A stretch of DNA of 64,000 bases from Methylomicrobium agile (GCF_000733855.1 NZ_JPOJ01000001.1:1426001-1490000); one strand, 5' to 3'. Positions 18,422 to 28,293 are shown, numbered from the stretch's first letter. Made by a program: numbers and translations. Notes: generated by a model from the sequence alone, not told the origin.

Positions 18422-19876
18422 ATGAAAAACATCGATTGGAAAACATACGAAGCCGGCAAGGTCTGGGACGAACTGATCGACACCGAAAATCGGCCGCGCC
18501 CGCACGGCGAGCAGCTCGCTAGGTTGCTGGCCGGCATGGACGCGGACGAGTTGGCGTCCCGGCAAACGGCAGCCGATCTCGCGATCAAGGAAATGGGCAT
18601 CACCTTTACGGTCTATTCGGACGAAACGCGGGGCGCGATCGACCGTACCTGGCCATTCGACATCGTACCGCGCATTATCGCCAAGAACGAGTGGGATACG
18701 ATCGAGAAAGGGCTCAAACAGCGCGTGACCGCGCTGAACCGCTTCATCGACGATCTCTACCACGATCAGGAGATCATCCGGGCCGGCATCATCCCGCGGG
18801 AAATCATCGCCAGTTCGAGCAATTTCCGGCCGCAGTGCGTCGGCATCTCGCCCCGTTTCGGCGTCTGGGCGCACATCTGCGGCTCCGATCTGGTGCGCGA
18901 CCGGGACGGCACCGTGTATGTGCTGGAAGACAATCTGCGCGTGCCCTCCGGCGTCTCCTACATGCTCGAAAACCGTCTGGTCACCAAGCGCGTGTTTCCC
19001 GAATTGTTCGAAGACTATGCGCCGCTGCCGGTCGATGATTACCCGTCGCAGCTTTACGACGCGCTGGCCGCATTGTCGCCGCGCGACATCGAATACCCGG
19101 AAATGGTCGTGCTGACGCCGGGCGTCTACAATTCGGCCTATTTCGAACACAGCTATCTGGCCCAGCAAATGGGCTGCGAACTGGTCGAAGGCCGCGACCT
19201 CTACGTCGACGGCGACGATTGCGTGTACATGCGCACGGTCGGCGGCCCTGCGCGCGTCGACGTGATCTACCGCCGGGTCGACGACCTGTTTCTCGACCCG
19301 GAAGCTTTTCATCCCGATTCGCTGCTCGGCGTGCCCGGACTGCTCCGCGCCTGGAAGGCCGGCAAGGTCGCGCTGGCGAATGCGCCCGGCGCCGGCGTGG
19401 CCGACGACAAGGTGGTCTACTCGTACGTGCCCGACATCATCGAGTTCTATCTCGGCGAAAAACCGGTCCTGCCGAATGTGCCGACCTGGCGCTGCATGGA
19501 GCCCGAGGCGCTCGCCGACACGCTCGCCAATCTCGAAAACCGGGTCGTGAAGCCGGCCAACGAATCGGGCGGCTACGGGATGCTGGTCGGCAGCGCTTCG
19601 ACCGAAAAGGAACGCGAGGAATTCGCCAAACGCCTGAAACAGGATCCGCGCAACTACATTGCGCAGCCGGTGCTCGGGCTTTCGACCGTGCCGACGATCG
19701 TCGAGAAGCGCATGGAGCCGCGCCATGTCGATCTGCGTCCGTTCATCCTCAGCGCCGATCAACAGCAGGTCACGATGGGCGGCCTCACCCGGGTGGCGCT
19801 CAGGCAGGGTTCGCTGGTCGTCAATTCGTCGCAGGGCGGCGGCAGCAAGGACACCTGGATCGTACCCCTTCGATAA
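18422..19876 (+). CDS. Circularly permuted ATP-grasp protein
   Basis: 484 residues. Typical features of the CP-ATP-grasp family in Anbu neighbourhoods are present: RTWPFDIVPRIIAKNEWDTI, a phosphate-binding region FRPQCVGISPRFGVWAHICG, VLEDNLRVPSGVSYMLENR, VVKPANESGGYGMLVG (ATP-binding lysine and Gly-rich loop) and RHVDLRPFILSADQQ. The family is predicted to ligate amines to carboxylates, possibly amino acids onto peptides, using ATP. The substrate is unknown. The alpha-E gene begins 11 bases after the stop, so the two are coupled. Likely cytosolic. Confidence 0.9.
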   Translation: MKNIDWKTYEAGKVWDELIDTENRPRPHGEQLARLLAGMDADELASRQTAADLAIKEMGITFTVYSDETRGAIDRTWPFDIVPRIIAKNEWDTIEKGLKQRVTALNRFIDDLYHDQEIIRAGIIPREIIASSSNFRPQCVGISPRFGVWAHICGSDLVRDRDGTVYVLEDNLRVPSGVSYMLENRLVTKRVFPELFEDYAPLPVDDYPSQLYDALAALSPRDIEYPEMVVLTPGVYNSAYFEHSYLAQQMGCELVEGRDLYVDGDDCVYMRTVGGPARVDVIYRRVDDLFLDPEAFHPDSLLGVPGLLRAWKAGKVALANAPGAGVADDKVVYSYVPDIIEFYLGEKPVLPNVPTWRCMEPEALADTLANLENRVVKPANESGGYGMLVGSASTEKEREEFAKRLKQDPRNYIAQPVLGLSTVPTIVEKRMEPRHVDLRPFILSADQQQVTMGGLTRVALRQGSLVVNSSQGGGSKDTWIVPLR

Positions 19877-19887
19877 GGAGTAAGCCG

Positions 19888-20820
19888 ATGTTATCGCGAG
19901 TCGCCGAAAATATTTACTGGGTAGGGCGTTATCTGGAACGCGCCGAAAATACCGCCCGCCTCCTGGCCGCCAACGCGGCCCTGCATCTGGACCTGCCGCG
20001 CGGCATTACGCCGGCTTGGGAGCCGCTGATTGCGATGGCAGGCGCGCAGGACCTGTTCGAAGCTCAGCATTCCGATTACAGCGAGCCGGAAGTGATCCGG
20101 TTCATGCTCGGCTCCGAGCAAAATCCAAGTTCGATCCTGAGTTCGTTGCGCGCGGCCCGCGAAAACGCGCGCACGATCCGCGATTATATGCCGCGCGAAG
20201 CCTGGGAGCTGATCAACAAACACCATCTCGACGCCGGCGAACGGCTTGACGAAGGCCTGTCCAAACGCGGCCGCCACGAATACCTGAAACGGATCATCCT
20301 GACCACGCAAACATTGAACGGGATGCTGGCAGGCACGATGAACCACGACCAGGGCTACCATTTCCTGTTGCTCGGCCGGAACATCGAACGGGCCGACATG
20401 ACCACGCGGATTATCGATGTCCGCACGGACGGGTTGTTGCCCCTGGAAAATTCCGGATTGCAGGCATTCGAAACGCTTCAGTGGGTCAGCCTGCTCCGCT
20501 CGCTGAGCGCGTACCAAATGTACCGCCGCAGCATGCAGGCCCGGGTCCGGCGCGGCGACGTGCTGCTCTTTCTGTTCCAGAGCGCGGATTTCCCGCGTTC
20601 GATCCGGCATAACCTGTGCAATATCGAACGCAGCCTGAAAACCTTGCCGAATCACGAATCGGCGATCCGGATTCTGTATCAGGCCAAGTCCCGGATTCTG
20701 TCGACGCCGGTCGAGAAAATGCCGTGCGCGCCGCTGCACCACTTCATCGACCAAGTGCAGATCGCGCTCGACCGGGTGCATGACGAGATCAGCAGCGCCT
20801 GGTTTTTGCCTCCGCATTGA
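19888..20820 (+). CDS. Alpha-E domain protein of the Anbu-associated cluster
   Basis: 310 residues, starting MLSRVAENIYWVGRYLERAENTARLL, the diagnostic N-terminus of alpha-E proteins. The protein is almost all alpha-helical, with conserved charged positions (RAARENARTIRDYMPREAWE, GRNIERADMTTRIIDVR). Alpha-E proteins always travel with the ATP-grasp and transglutaminase partners. Their biochemical role is not established. The start is the first ATG after GGAGTAAGCCG, a good ribosome-binding site; a longer open frame upstream overlaps the ATP-grasp gene and is a shadow. Confidence 0.9.
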   Translation: MLSRVAENIYWVGRYLERAENTARLLAANAALHLDLPRGITPAWEPLIAMAGAQDLFEAQHSDYSEPEVIRFMLGSEQNPSSILSSLRAARENARTIRDYMPREAWELINKHHLDAGERLDEGLSKRGRHEYLKRIILTTQTLNGMLAGTMNHDQGYHFLLLGRNIERADMTTRIIDVRTDGLLPLENSGLQAFETLQWVSLLRSLSAYQMYRRSMQARVRRGDVLLFLFQSADFPRSIRHNLCNIERSLKTLPNHESAIRILYQAKSRILSTPVEKMPCAPLHHFIDQVQIALDRVHDEISSAWFLPPH

Positions 20821-20969
20821 GTAAGGCGCCCATCACCTTACCTGAGTGTGGATTTCAAATAAATCCGGAGCTTACTTAATTTCAAAAAGGTACGCACAGT
20901 TTTGTGTTTGCGGAGAATTTTCGAACAGTGGGGATGGGGTTATAAACCTCCGTCCCGTTCAGCCCAGTT

Positions 20970-21023
20970 GTAGGGTACGCTGTGCGTACCTTTTCCCTCA
21001 ATGGTACGCACAGCGTACCCTAC
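20970..21023. repeat. Perfect 21-bp inverted repeat (two REP-like palindromes)
   Basis: GTAGGGTACGCTGTGCGTACC and its exact reverse complement are separated by 12 bases. Each arm is itself a palindrome (GGTACGC-nnn-GCGTACC). It lies between the converging alpha-E and AMMECR1 genes and could act as a bidirectional terminator. A half copy is at about 20889. Confidence 0.85.
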
Positions 21024-21043
21024 GATTCTTCTCGCGCCAGTTG

Positions 21044-21601
21044 TCAACCGATTACCTCGGTTCGGTAGCGGTAGAAGCGCAGGTTATCCGACCAGTAATC
21101 GGCCGGCAGCCCCGCCTTTTGCTTCAGATGCCTGAGGAACCGCTTCGGGTCCGGCAAATGCTCCCAGACCGAAGGCAAAAAGGTTCCGCGCCGCCTGCCT
21201 TCCTCGATAGTCAGCCCGTCTTCGCCGGCCCTCAGTTGCGTCAGCAGATCCTCTTCCGATGCGAAGACGATCGGCTCGGGCGGGGTCAGAATCGAGAGAT
21301 GGATTTCCAGTTGTTCGAATTCGTCCGCCGACAGCGGCGGAAAGCGATAGTCTCTAAACGCAGCGGCAAACGCATTTTCGGCAATATCCTCGGCCAGCGG
21401 CCGCACTGCTTTCAACATGCCGATGCAGCCTCTAAGCTGGCGGTGCTTGTGCAGGGTCACGAAAGTCGCACGCGGCTCCAGGAATTCCGGAGGAAAAGCG
21501 GTGGTATCGATTTTCAAGGGGCTGTCGGTTTCGAGGCCGTGCCGAATCGAACGTTTAGCCAGGTCGAGCAATATTTGGGCTTGTTGTGAATTCAACTTCA
21601 C
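21044..21601 (-). CDS. AMMECR1-domain protein
   Basis: 185 residues from a GTG start. The key family motif LRGCIGMLKAVRPLAEDIAENAFAAAFRDYRFPPL is split over residues 55-90, followed by LEIHLSILTPPEPI and EEGRRRGTFLPSVWEHLPDP, all conserved in AMMECR1 proteins. The fold is known and the biochemical function is not; in bacteria it is often near MEMO and radical-SAM genes, which are absent here. Cytosolic. It converges on the alpha-E gene across a strong palindrome. Confidence 0.9.
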   Translation of the reverse strand: MKLNSQQAQILLDLAKRSIRHGLETDSPLKIDTTAFPPEFLEPRATFVTLHKHRQLRGCIGMLKAVRPLAEDIAENAFAAAFRDYRFPPLSADEFEQLEIHLSILTPPEPIVFASEEDLLTQLRAGEDGLTIEEGRRRGTFLPSVWEHLPDPKRFLRHLKQKAGLPADYWSDNLRFYRYRTEVIG

Positions 21602-21742
21602 TCCGATTTCGGGTTTACGGCTTAGCCCGGCGAGTCAATAACAATGATCAAATTGCCGAAGTTAACATATCTCAAAAAGCTCATGCGAACGTTAGTCCGG
21701 ACTGAAGCTTATGTTAAATCGGTGAATTCCTATTATCCGCCC

Positions 21743-22810
21743 TTATTCCGCAAAATTGAATAAAAACCAAAGACTCGAACCGAACAATAAAAGCGAGCCG
21801 CACAGCAGTAAAATCGGGAACATCCATGAGGTACTCTCTTGAGCCGACCTGATCGGCTGTCCTCTGCCGGCCGGCTGGGCCGCGCCTCTCGGCGGTAAAG
21901 ACGCGGCCGGTCTGGAAGCGGAGACTTGCTTCACCGCCGGGCCTCCTGCTTCCTGTTTTTGCACCGATTCCTCGCTGCGATGATTGGTCAGCCACAGAAA
22001 AACTTCGCTCCCCAGCCCGATTTCGTCGGCCGCCTGCCGCACGCTGTCTACATCGACCCGTGTTTTGCCGGCCTCAAAGCTGACGCGAAGCGCCCTGTCG
22101 CAAAACGTATTGACCAGTCGCGGAGTGCCTCGCGTCGCCGCCACGATCGCCTGGACGGCTTCGCCGGTAAAAATGCCCGAACGGCATCCCGCCACTTTCA
22201 GCCGATGCCGGATATATTGGTGCACCTCGGCAGGACTCATTGTACCGATCGCCTCCAGCCAGGCAACCCGCTGTTTAAACGATTCCAAATGCGGCTGGGC
22301 CAGTTTGAGGAGGAATTCCTCCTGCCCAATCAGGAGAATCTGGATCAGTTTGGTCCGGCCTTGTTCAAGATTATTCAAAAGCCGGACGCATTCCAGCACA
22401 TCCTCGGATATTTTATGCACTTCGTCGATAATCAACAGACAGCGATTGCCCTCGCTGCGCAGCTTCTGCAAATGCGCCTTGATGTCCCTCAGCATGAAAA
22501 CCCGGCCGGATGGCTGACATTCGATCTCTAATTCCTGGGTCAGAAAGAGCAGCAACTCTTCGCTGGCTTCCGGCGGCTCGCCCAGCCAGATAATTTTGGT
22601 TTTCTCGGGAACCGATACCATCAGTTTTTGGCTCAAGGTGGTTTTGCCGGTGCCGATCGGTCCTGCAACCACCATCAAACCTTTTTCCGCCAGAACGCTA
22701 TCGACCATCCGGCTGAGTACGCGGCTATAGTCGCCTTGTTCGAAAAAACAGGCCGGATCGGCAACGTTTTCGAATGGCATGCTATTCAATGAAAAGTGAT
22801 TCGTATACAT
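21743..22810 (-). CDS. ExeA/GspA-like AAA+ ATPase with C-terminal membrane helix
   Basis: 355 residues. The N-terminus MYTNHFSLNSMPFENVADPACFF is the ExeA-type signature. Walker A is GPIGTGKTTL, Walker B LLIIDEVHKI, and a sensor region NLEQGRTKLIQILLIGQEEF follows. After the ATPase (about 1-270) comes a Pro/Ala-rich linker (about 285-330) and a C-terminal hydrophobic segment (MFPILLLCGSLLLFGSSLWFLF). Unlike the paralogue at 3081-4733, it lacks a peptidoglycan-binding region. The next gene on the same strand upstream (22868-23695) encodes an OmpA-like peptidoglycan-binding protein, so the peptidoglycan contact may be supplied in trans. Confidence 0.8.
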   Translation of the reverse strand: MYTNHFSLNSMPFENVADPACFFEQGDYSRVLSRMVDSVLAEKGLMVVAGPIGTGKTTLSQKLMVSVPEKTKIIWLGEPPEASEELLLFLTQELEIECQPSGRVFMLRDIKAHLQKLRSEGNRCLLIIDEVHKISEDVLECVRLLNNLEQGRTKLIQILLIGQEEFLLKLAQPHLESFKQRVAWLEAIGTMSPAEVHQYIRHRLKVAGCRSGIFTGEAVQAIVAATRGTPRLVNTFCDRALRVSFEAGKTRVDVDSVRQAADEIGLGSEVFLWLTNHRSEESVQKQEAGGPAVKQVSASRPAASLPPRGAAQPAGRGQPIRSAQESTSWMFPILLLCGSLLLFGSSLWFLFNFAE

Positions 22811-22867
22811 ACTACCCTGTTCCAGTTTGGTCTACACAAACTTTGTAACTACAAAGCAATCCATTAA

Positions 22868-23695
22868 TCAATGCCCGGCGTCAGTGCCGGGCGGCGAGAG
22901 TGTTATTTCGACCCGGCGATTTTTCGAGCGCCCCTTCCGGGTCAGATTGGAAGCCCGCGGCATCGAATCGCCAAGTCCTTTCACGATGATCCTGTCGCCG
23001 GCGACGCCTTTTTGCTTCAGCGCTTGGGCGACGGCCTTCGCGCGCAGCATCGAGACGATCTTGTTCCATTTCCAGGCTTGCGTGCGGGTAAAGCCGCCCG
23101 GTATCGATCTGTCGGCGTGGCCTTCGATGATGACCTTGTCGGAAGATCTCTCCTGAATAAGCGGAATGATCTTGTCGATCTCAGCCTGCGCACCGGCCCC
23201 GGGTTTTGCCACGCCCGGAGAAAACGCGCCTTCGCCAAGCACGAGCAGGCGCAGGCGCATTTCCCCATCCCGGGAAAGACCTTCTTCTTCGGCTTTCTTC
23301 GGAGAGGCCGGATTCGACGGTTTCTCGGGGATTCGCGGGGCCGTCGCCTCGGTAACAACGGCCGATAGAAGCGGGACTGAAGTATCCGGCTGCTCTGCCG
23401 GTTTTCTTGCGCTTGCGTTACCGTTCTGCGCGGTCCCGCCTTCCCTGGTTTTTTCGGATAATGCCGGCTTATGGATCATGCCGAGGCTCCGCTTTTGTTC
23501 GGGCGCCGGTATTTCGAGGGATGTGTCGACAGCCGTGAGGGATTCCCGGCGGGCTTCCGTTTCGCGGCCTCCCGCCGGGAAGGAAATCGCTCTCTGCCGG
23601 GAGACGAATAGCACGGCCATAAAAATCACTGCCGATGCGCCCAGCATCGTAATCGAAGCCGCGGTAATGGCTCGGCGCATTCTCAGATATTCCAT
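22868..23695 (-). CDS. OmpA-like peptidoglycan-binding protein, single-pass membrane
   Basis: 275 residues. A hydrophobic helix near the start (ITMLGASAVIFMAVLFV, about 13-32) anchors it. A low-complexity periplasmic linker (about 35-145) follows, then an OmpA/MotB-type domain (about 150-270) with KVIIEGHADRSIPGG, RAKAVAQALKQKGVAGDRI and KGRSKNRRVEITLSP, which carry the conserved Asp and Arg that bind diaminopimelate in family members. It lies 57 bases upstream of the ExeA-like ATPase gene on the same strand, so the pair probably forms an envelope complex, loosely comparable to GspAB. Substrate or partner secretin unknown. Confidence 0.82.
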   Translation of the reverse strand: MEYLRMRRAITAASITMLGASAVIFMAVLFVSRQRAISFPAGGRETEARRESLTAVDTSLEIPAPEQKRSLGMIHKPALSEKTREGGTAQNGNASARKPAEQPDTSVPLLSAVVTEATAPRIPEKPSNPASPKKAEEEGLSRDGEMRLRLLVLGEGAFSPGVAKPGAGAQAEIDKIIPLIQERSSDKVIIEGHADRSIPGGFTRTQAWKWNKIVSMLRAKAVAQALKQKGVAGDRIIVKGLGDSMPRASNLTRKGRSKNRRVEITLSPPGTDAGH

Positions 23696-23811
23696 TCCTC
23701 CCCCTCATCCCGATCGGCATATCACCTGCGTTTTCCATAAAGCCAACAAAAATTAGAGGGGGCATTTTCTCCAATCGTTTCATCGGATTGTTAAATTTCG
23801 ATCCCGAGCCT

Positions 23812-26800
23812 TTAAGCGACGATGACTCCATTTTTCGCCAGTTCAATAAACTGTTCCCCCGGAACGGGTCTCTGGATATAGAAACCTTGGGCGTAACGGC
23901 ACCCCCGTTGCACCAGAAAGTCCACCTGCCCTTTTTCTTCGACCCCCTCGCAAACCAGCTCCAATGAGTAATTCTTCGCGATGGCGATGATCGTTTCGAT
24001 CAGCGCGGCATCATTCGGATCCCATAAAACATCGCGAATGAAGGATCGGTCGATTTTCAAAATATCCAGCGGCAATTTTTTCAAATAACTCAGGGATGAA
24101 AAACCGGTGCCGAAATCGTCCATTGCGATTCTGATCCCTTGTTGTTTAAGCAGTTGCAATTGCAGCATGTAATTGGCCTGATGGCTCATCATCAGGCTTT
24201 CGGTAATTTCCACGATTACATGGCTCGAATTCATGCCGCTGCTTTCAATGATGTCGATCCAGTTTTCCGCACAGTTTCCGGCAACGAATTGCAGCGGCGA
24301 AAAATTGATCGCGATATAAAGCGGCTCCTGCAAAATCCTGTTCAAGCCTGCCATGAAGCGACAGGCTTCGCTCAATACCAGCTCGCCGATCTTCGAGATC
24401 AAATTAAGGCTTTCGGCGAGCGGAATAAACTCTTCCGGAGACACATTCCCGCGCACCGGGTGTTGCCAACGGAGCAACGCTTCGGCGCCGACGATCCGTT
24501 TGCGGAACAAGTCGTAAACCGGCTGATAATGCACCGTAAATTGATTGTTTTTTATGGCAATTTTAATATCGTTGCTGAGGCTGTGCTGTATTTTGGCTTT
24601 TTCATGCATGCTCGGCGTGAAAAAGCGGTAAGCGTTGCGGCCTTCGGCCTTAGCCGTGTACATGGCGCTGTCCGCGTATTTGAGCAAGGTTTCCCCGTCT
24701 TTGCCGTCGTTTGGAAACACGGTAATGCCGATGCTGGCCGTTACGTTCAGCTCGTGATCGTCTACCACAATCGGCGCCTGAATCGCTTCCAGAATTTTTT
24801 CCACGGTAGGGATAATGTCCGCTTCCTTTTGCAGGCCCGTCACCAGCACCGTAAACTCATCACCGCCGAACCGGGCGAGGGAATCGGACTCTCGCAAAAT
24901 GCCGACCATGCGCTGACTGATCCGCTGCAATAAAATATCGCCCAGCGAATGCCCCAACGCGTCGTTGATGTCTTTGAAACCGTCCAGATCGATAAACATG
25001 ACGCCGACCAATTCCCGAGCGCGCCCGGCATTCGCGATCGCTTGCTTGAGCCGGTCGAAGAACAGGTTCCGGTTCGGCAGATGGGTCAAGGCATCATAAT
25101 TGGCTTGCTGAATGATCGTTTCCCGGTCTTTATATGCGGCGCTGATGTCGGTGAAAATTCCGATATAATGCAACACTTTTCCTGACTCGTCCTTGAGGGT
25201 GCTGATCGAAAGCCATTCGGGATAAACCGATCCGTCTTTACGTTTATTGAATATCTCTCCCTGCCATTTTCCGGTGTCTTTGATCGATTGCCACAGGCTT
25301 TCGTAGAATTGGGACGACTGGCGCTTTGAACTCAGGATACTCGGGTTTTTGCCGACAACTTCCGCTTTTTCATAACCGGTAATCTCGGTAAATGCCGGGT
25401 TGATGGAGATGATTTGATTGCCGGCGTCGGTAATGACGATCGCTTCGTTGGCGTTTCCGAACACGCTTGCCGCCAGGCGAATCTGCTCTTCCGCAAGGCA
25501 TTGCTCGGTAATATCCTGAATCGTTAAGACCGCTCCCGTAACCGTATCGATATTTCGGCTGAAATAAGGATAGATGATCAATTCGAAATATTTTTTCTGT
25601 ATCGGCAATTTACTGTGATACGTCGCTCCCGTGTCAATCACCTGCTGAATTCGGCCGATTAAATCCTCACATCCTAAAGCGTTCTTTAACGTATTCAAAT
25701 TCGGTTGCTCGGTACCGTCGATAAAGCCGCCATTGAAATATTTTTTGCTGGCCTCGTTGATTCGATTGATATGCATCCGGCTGTCGACCACGATGACCGC
25801 TTTGTCCATGCTGTCCAGCACGTTCCGCAAATCGTCGTTCGCTTCTTTTAATTCCCGCGTTTTTAACGATAGCTCGTTATTGACCTGGGTCAGTTCTTCG
25901 TTGATCGATTGCAGTTCTTCATTGGAGGTTTCCAGCTCTTCGTTGGTGGATTGCAATTCTTCATTGGCCGCCTGCACTTCTTCGTTCAACACCTGCCAGG
26001 CATCGACATTCGTTTCCAACGCCACCGTGACCGTCCGCAGCGTTTCGCGCGCCATCTGCAGCTCTTGTTCCATCTCGACCAGGCGCGACACCGCCACCTG
26101 ATCCGTATCGATGATTTCGGGATTGCGTTCCACTTCCTGGAACGAAATCAGCAATAATTCTTCCTTGAACGATTCCTGATAAACGGGCGTCACGATAATC
26201 CGGTAATGGACCGTCTTCTCATCCGCCGTTAACATCATGGTCTGGCTGGTCACCGTTTCCCTGCGCGACAAAGCGCTATGGCAAAAAGCCTTCAACTCCG
26301 TTTTCAGCGACGGATCGATGATCGAGAAAAGGTTGAAATCCGCTTTCCCTTTTTTGATTTTGATAAACGCTTCGCAGCTTTTATAAAATTCCAGAATCTT
26401 GCCTTCCCGGCTGGCGAGGATGCTCGGGGGCGCATAGATATCAACCAGCTTATCCTGGCCCAACAATTTATAGACCAGATGCACGGGCATCACACTGCTG
26501 ATGTCCCGATTTGCATTGAAGTGCATCAAGCTTTTGGAGTCCAGACCGGGACGGATAATGTGCGAATCGTTCTTTACGAATAATTTGCTGTTCCTGTTCA
26601 GTTCAATAAAGGCATCGCTCAAACTCCAGAGCGATTCCGCCTGGCCGAGAAATAGGATGCCCTGGCTTACCAAAGCGTAATGAAAGATTTTAAGTATCTG
26701 CTCCTGAAGCGCCTGGTTGAAATAAATCAATAAATTACGGCAACTGATCAAATCCACGCGGATAAAAGGGGGACTTTTGACCAGATCGTGGCGGGAGAAA

Positions 26801-27951
26801 ATGATTAAATCGCGGAGCGACTTGTTTACGATAAAACCATACTCGTCTTCGGTGAAATATTTGGCTTTCAAGGCGCAGTCCAAAGCAATCAACGACAATT
26901 CGTCGTATGTCCCCTTACGCGCCGTCTGGATCGCTTCGGCATTGATATCGGTGCCGTAAATTTGCACGCGGTAACGCGAAATTTCGGCCCCCAACTCCTC
27001 CGCCAAAATCATCGCAATCGAATAGGCTTCTTCGCCGGTAGCGCATCCCGGAACCCAGACACGAATATAGTCCCCGGCTTTTTTATGCGTCAGAATCTTT
27101 TTCAACGCCACCCTTAACGCATTGAAACACTGCGCATCCCGGAAAAACGACGTAACGCAGACCAAAAAGCTTTTGGCCAACTGGCTCAGCTCCTCGGGGT
27201 TGCCTTTTGTAAATTGAACGTATTCGCCAAGATCGTCGATGTGCAGTATCGCCATGCGCCGGTTGACCTGGCGGATCACCGTGCTGTTTTTGTAATTGAC
27301 GAAATCCATTCCCGTCACTTTTAAAATATCGTCAACGATAACTCTAATCTCCGGAGGCAATTGGGTTTCCTTTCCTTCAGTAACGGGAATATCCAGATTC
27401 TTGGCTATCAACCCCAGCTCCAACGCGGCTTCTGCAGGGCTGAGAATGATATCGGCCCGGCCTTGCTCTATCGCCGCTTCAGGCATGCTTTTAAACTTGG
27501 CGGTTGCGGGTTGCTGGGCAATGGTAAGCCCGCCGGCCGCTTTGATGGCTTTGATTCCTTTGGCGCCGTCATGGCCGGTGCCGGAAAAAATAACGCCTAC
27601 CGCCTTTTCCTGATAGGCTTCCGCAAGGCTGTAAAAAAAATAGTCGATCGTGGTTTTAGGAGCGGGTGCCAAAGAAGCGGATAAAAGTTTGAGGCAACCT
27701 TTGTCGATTTCTATATCTCTCCCTGCCGGCGCCACATAGATGGTATTGGCGCAGAGACCGACGCCGTCCGCCGCTTCCTCAACCGAAAGTTTTGCCTTGC
27801 TTTTCAATAACTCGACCAACGCGCTGCGTTTATCGGCAGGCAAATGCTGAACGATGACATAGCTCATATTGTTGCTTGGCGACAATTGTTCAACGAAAGA
27901 AAACAAAGCCTCCAGTCCGCCGGCGGACGCGCCAATGCCTACAACATACAT
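23812..27951 (-). CDS. CheB-CheR-PAS-GGDEF-EAL fusion protein
   Basis: 1379 residues. Order: CheB methylesterase (about 1-180; GIGASAGG, VQHLP, SGTGHDGAKG supply Ser-His-Asp); CheR methyltransferase (about 195-460; SFFRDAQCF, VWVPGCATGEEAYSIAM, DLISCRNLLIYF); a PAS-like region (about 490-620); a coiled coil of repeated ELQSxNEEL units (about 640-710); two PAS segments (about 715-940; ITDAGNQIISINPAFTEITG in the second); GGDEF (about 955-1120; RFGGDEF); EAL (about 1135-1370; GAEALLRWQHP, IVEITES, DDFGTGFSSLSYL, KIDRSF). All catalytic signatures look intact, including a CEGVE in place of the more common AEGVE. It is predicted to link protein methylation to cyclic-di-GMP turnover; whether both c-di-GMP domains are active cannot be read. 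No receptor or CheA is nearby. Confidence 0.92.
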   Translation of the reverse strand: MYVVGIGASAGGLEALFSFVEQLSPSNNMSYVIVQHLPADKRSALVELLKSKAKLSVEEAADGVGLCANTIYVAPAGRDIEIDKGCLKLLSASLAPAPKTTIDYFFYSLAEAYQEKAVGVIFSGTGHDGAKGIKAIKAAGGLTIAQQPATAKFKSMPEAAIEQGRADIILSPAEAALELGLIAKNLDIPVTEGKETQLPPEIRVIVDDILKVTGMDFVNYKNSTVIRQVNRRMAILHIDDLGEYVQFTKGNPEELSQLAKSFLVCVTSFFRDAQCFNALRVALKKILTHKKAGDYIRVWVPGCATGEEAYSIAMILAEELGAEISRYRVQIYGTDINAEAIQTARKGTYDELSLIALDCALKAKYFTEDEYGFIVNKSLRDLIIFSRHDLVKSPPFIRVDLISCRNLLIYFNQALQEQILKIFHYALVSQGILFLGQAESLWSLSDAFIELNRNSKLFVKNDSHIIRPGLDSKSLMHFNANRDISSVMPVHLVYKLLGQDKLVDIYAPPSILASREGKILEFYKSCEAFIKIKKGKADFNLFSIIDPSLKTELKAFCHSALSRRETVTSQTMMLTADEKTVHYRIIVTPVYQESFKEELLLISFQEVERNPEIIDTDQVAVSRLVEMEQELQMARETLRTVTVALETNVDAWQVLNEEVQAANEELQSTNEELETSNEELQSINEELTQVNNELSLKTRELKEANDDLRNVLDSMDKAVIVVDSRMHINRINEASKKYFNGGFIDGTEQPNLNTLKNALGCEDLIGRIQQVIDTGATYHSKLPIQKKYFELIIYPYFSRNIDTVTGAVLTIQDITEQCLAEEQIRLAASVFGNANEAIVITDAGNQIISINPAFTEITGYEKAEVVGKNPSILSSKRQSSQFYESLWQSIKDTGKWQGEIFNKRKDGSVYPEWLSISTLKDESGKVLHYIGIFTDISAAYKDRETIIQQANYDALTHLPNRNLFFDRLKQAIANAGRARELVGVMFIDLDGFKDINDALGHSLGDILLQRISQRMVGILRESDSLARFGGDEFTVLVTGLQKEADIIPTVEKILEAIQAPIVVDDHELNVTASIGITVFPNDGKDGETLLKYADSAMYTAKAEGRNAYRFFTPSMHEKAKIQHSLSNDIKIAIKNNQFTVHYQPVYDLFRKRIVGAEALLRWQHPVRGNVSPEEFIPLAESLNLISKIGELVLSEACRFMAGLNRILQEPLYIAINFSPLQFVAGNCAENWIDIIESSGMNSSHVIVEITESLMMSHQANYMLQLQLLKQQGIRIAMDDFGTGFSSLSYLKKLPLDILKIDRSFIRDVLWDPNDAALIETIIAIAKNYSLELVCEGVEEKGQVDFLVQRGCRYAQGFYIQRPVPGEQFIELAKNGVIVA

Positions 27952-28293
27952 TTCATGGTACTCCAGTAATCCTCCAAAATGACTCTATCTGCGTTCCTAA
28001 TAGACGCGGCTTTCCAAGCTTTGTTCGCAGGGATATGATCGGGTTTCAATGGACAGTTTCGAACCGCATTTACTAAAGCCGGAGCATCGGTTCGTTATTG
28101 ATTTCGGATAATTGAGCGGCCCCGCCTTAAAGTTATCCGCTAATATTAGCATTAAATATAAGGTTTATGCCTCACACTCGCGGAATGCCGGAACGTTAAA
28201 GCCTCCAAAAAGGATTTCGGACACTCTCTCCTGCGCACAATCCGATTTTATTCGGCCTGATCGGGAACGGGTCTTCTTCCGCGTTTGCCGGGT
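27952..28293. other. Intergenic region, nothing identified
   Basis: 342 bases between the CheB-CheR fusion start and the end of mnmE. No gene, clear terminator, DnaA box or repeat was found. Confidence 0.5.

Noticed and set aside
18401-19762. A 453-residue minus-strand open frame
   Set aside because: It lies antisense to the ATP-grasp gene and has no family features.
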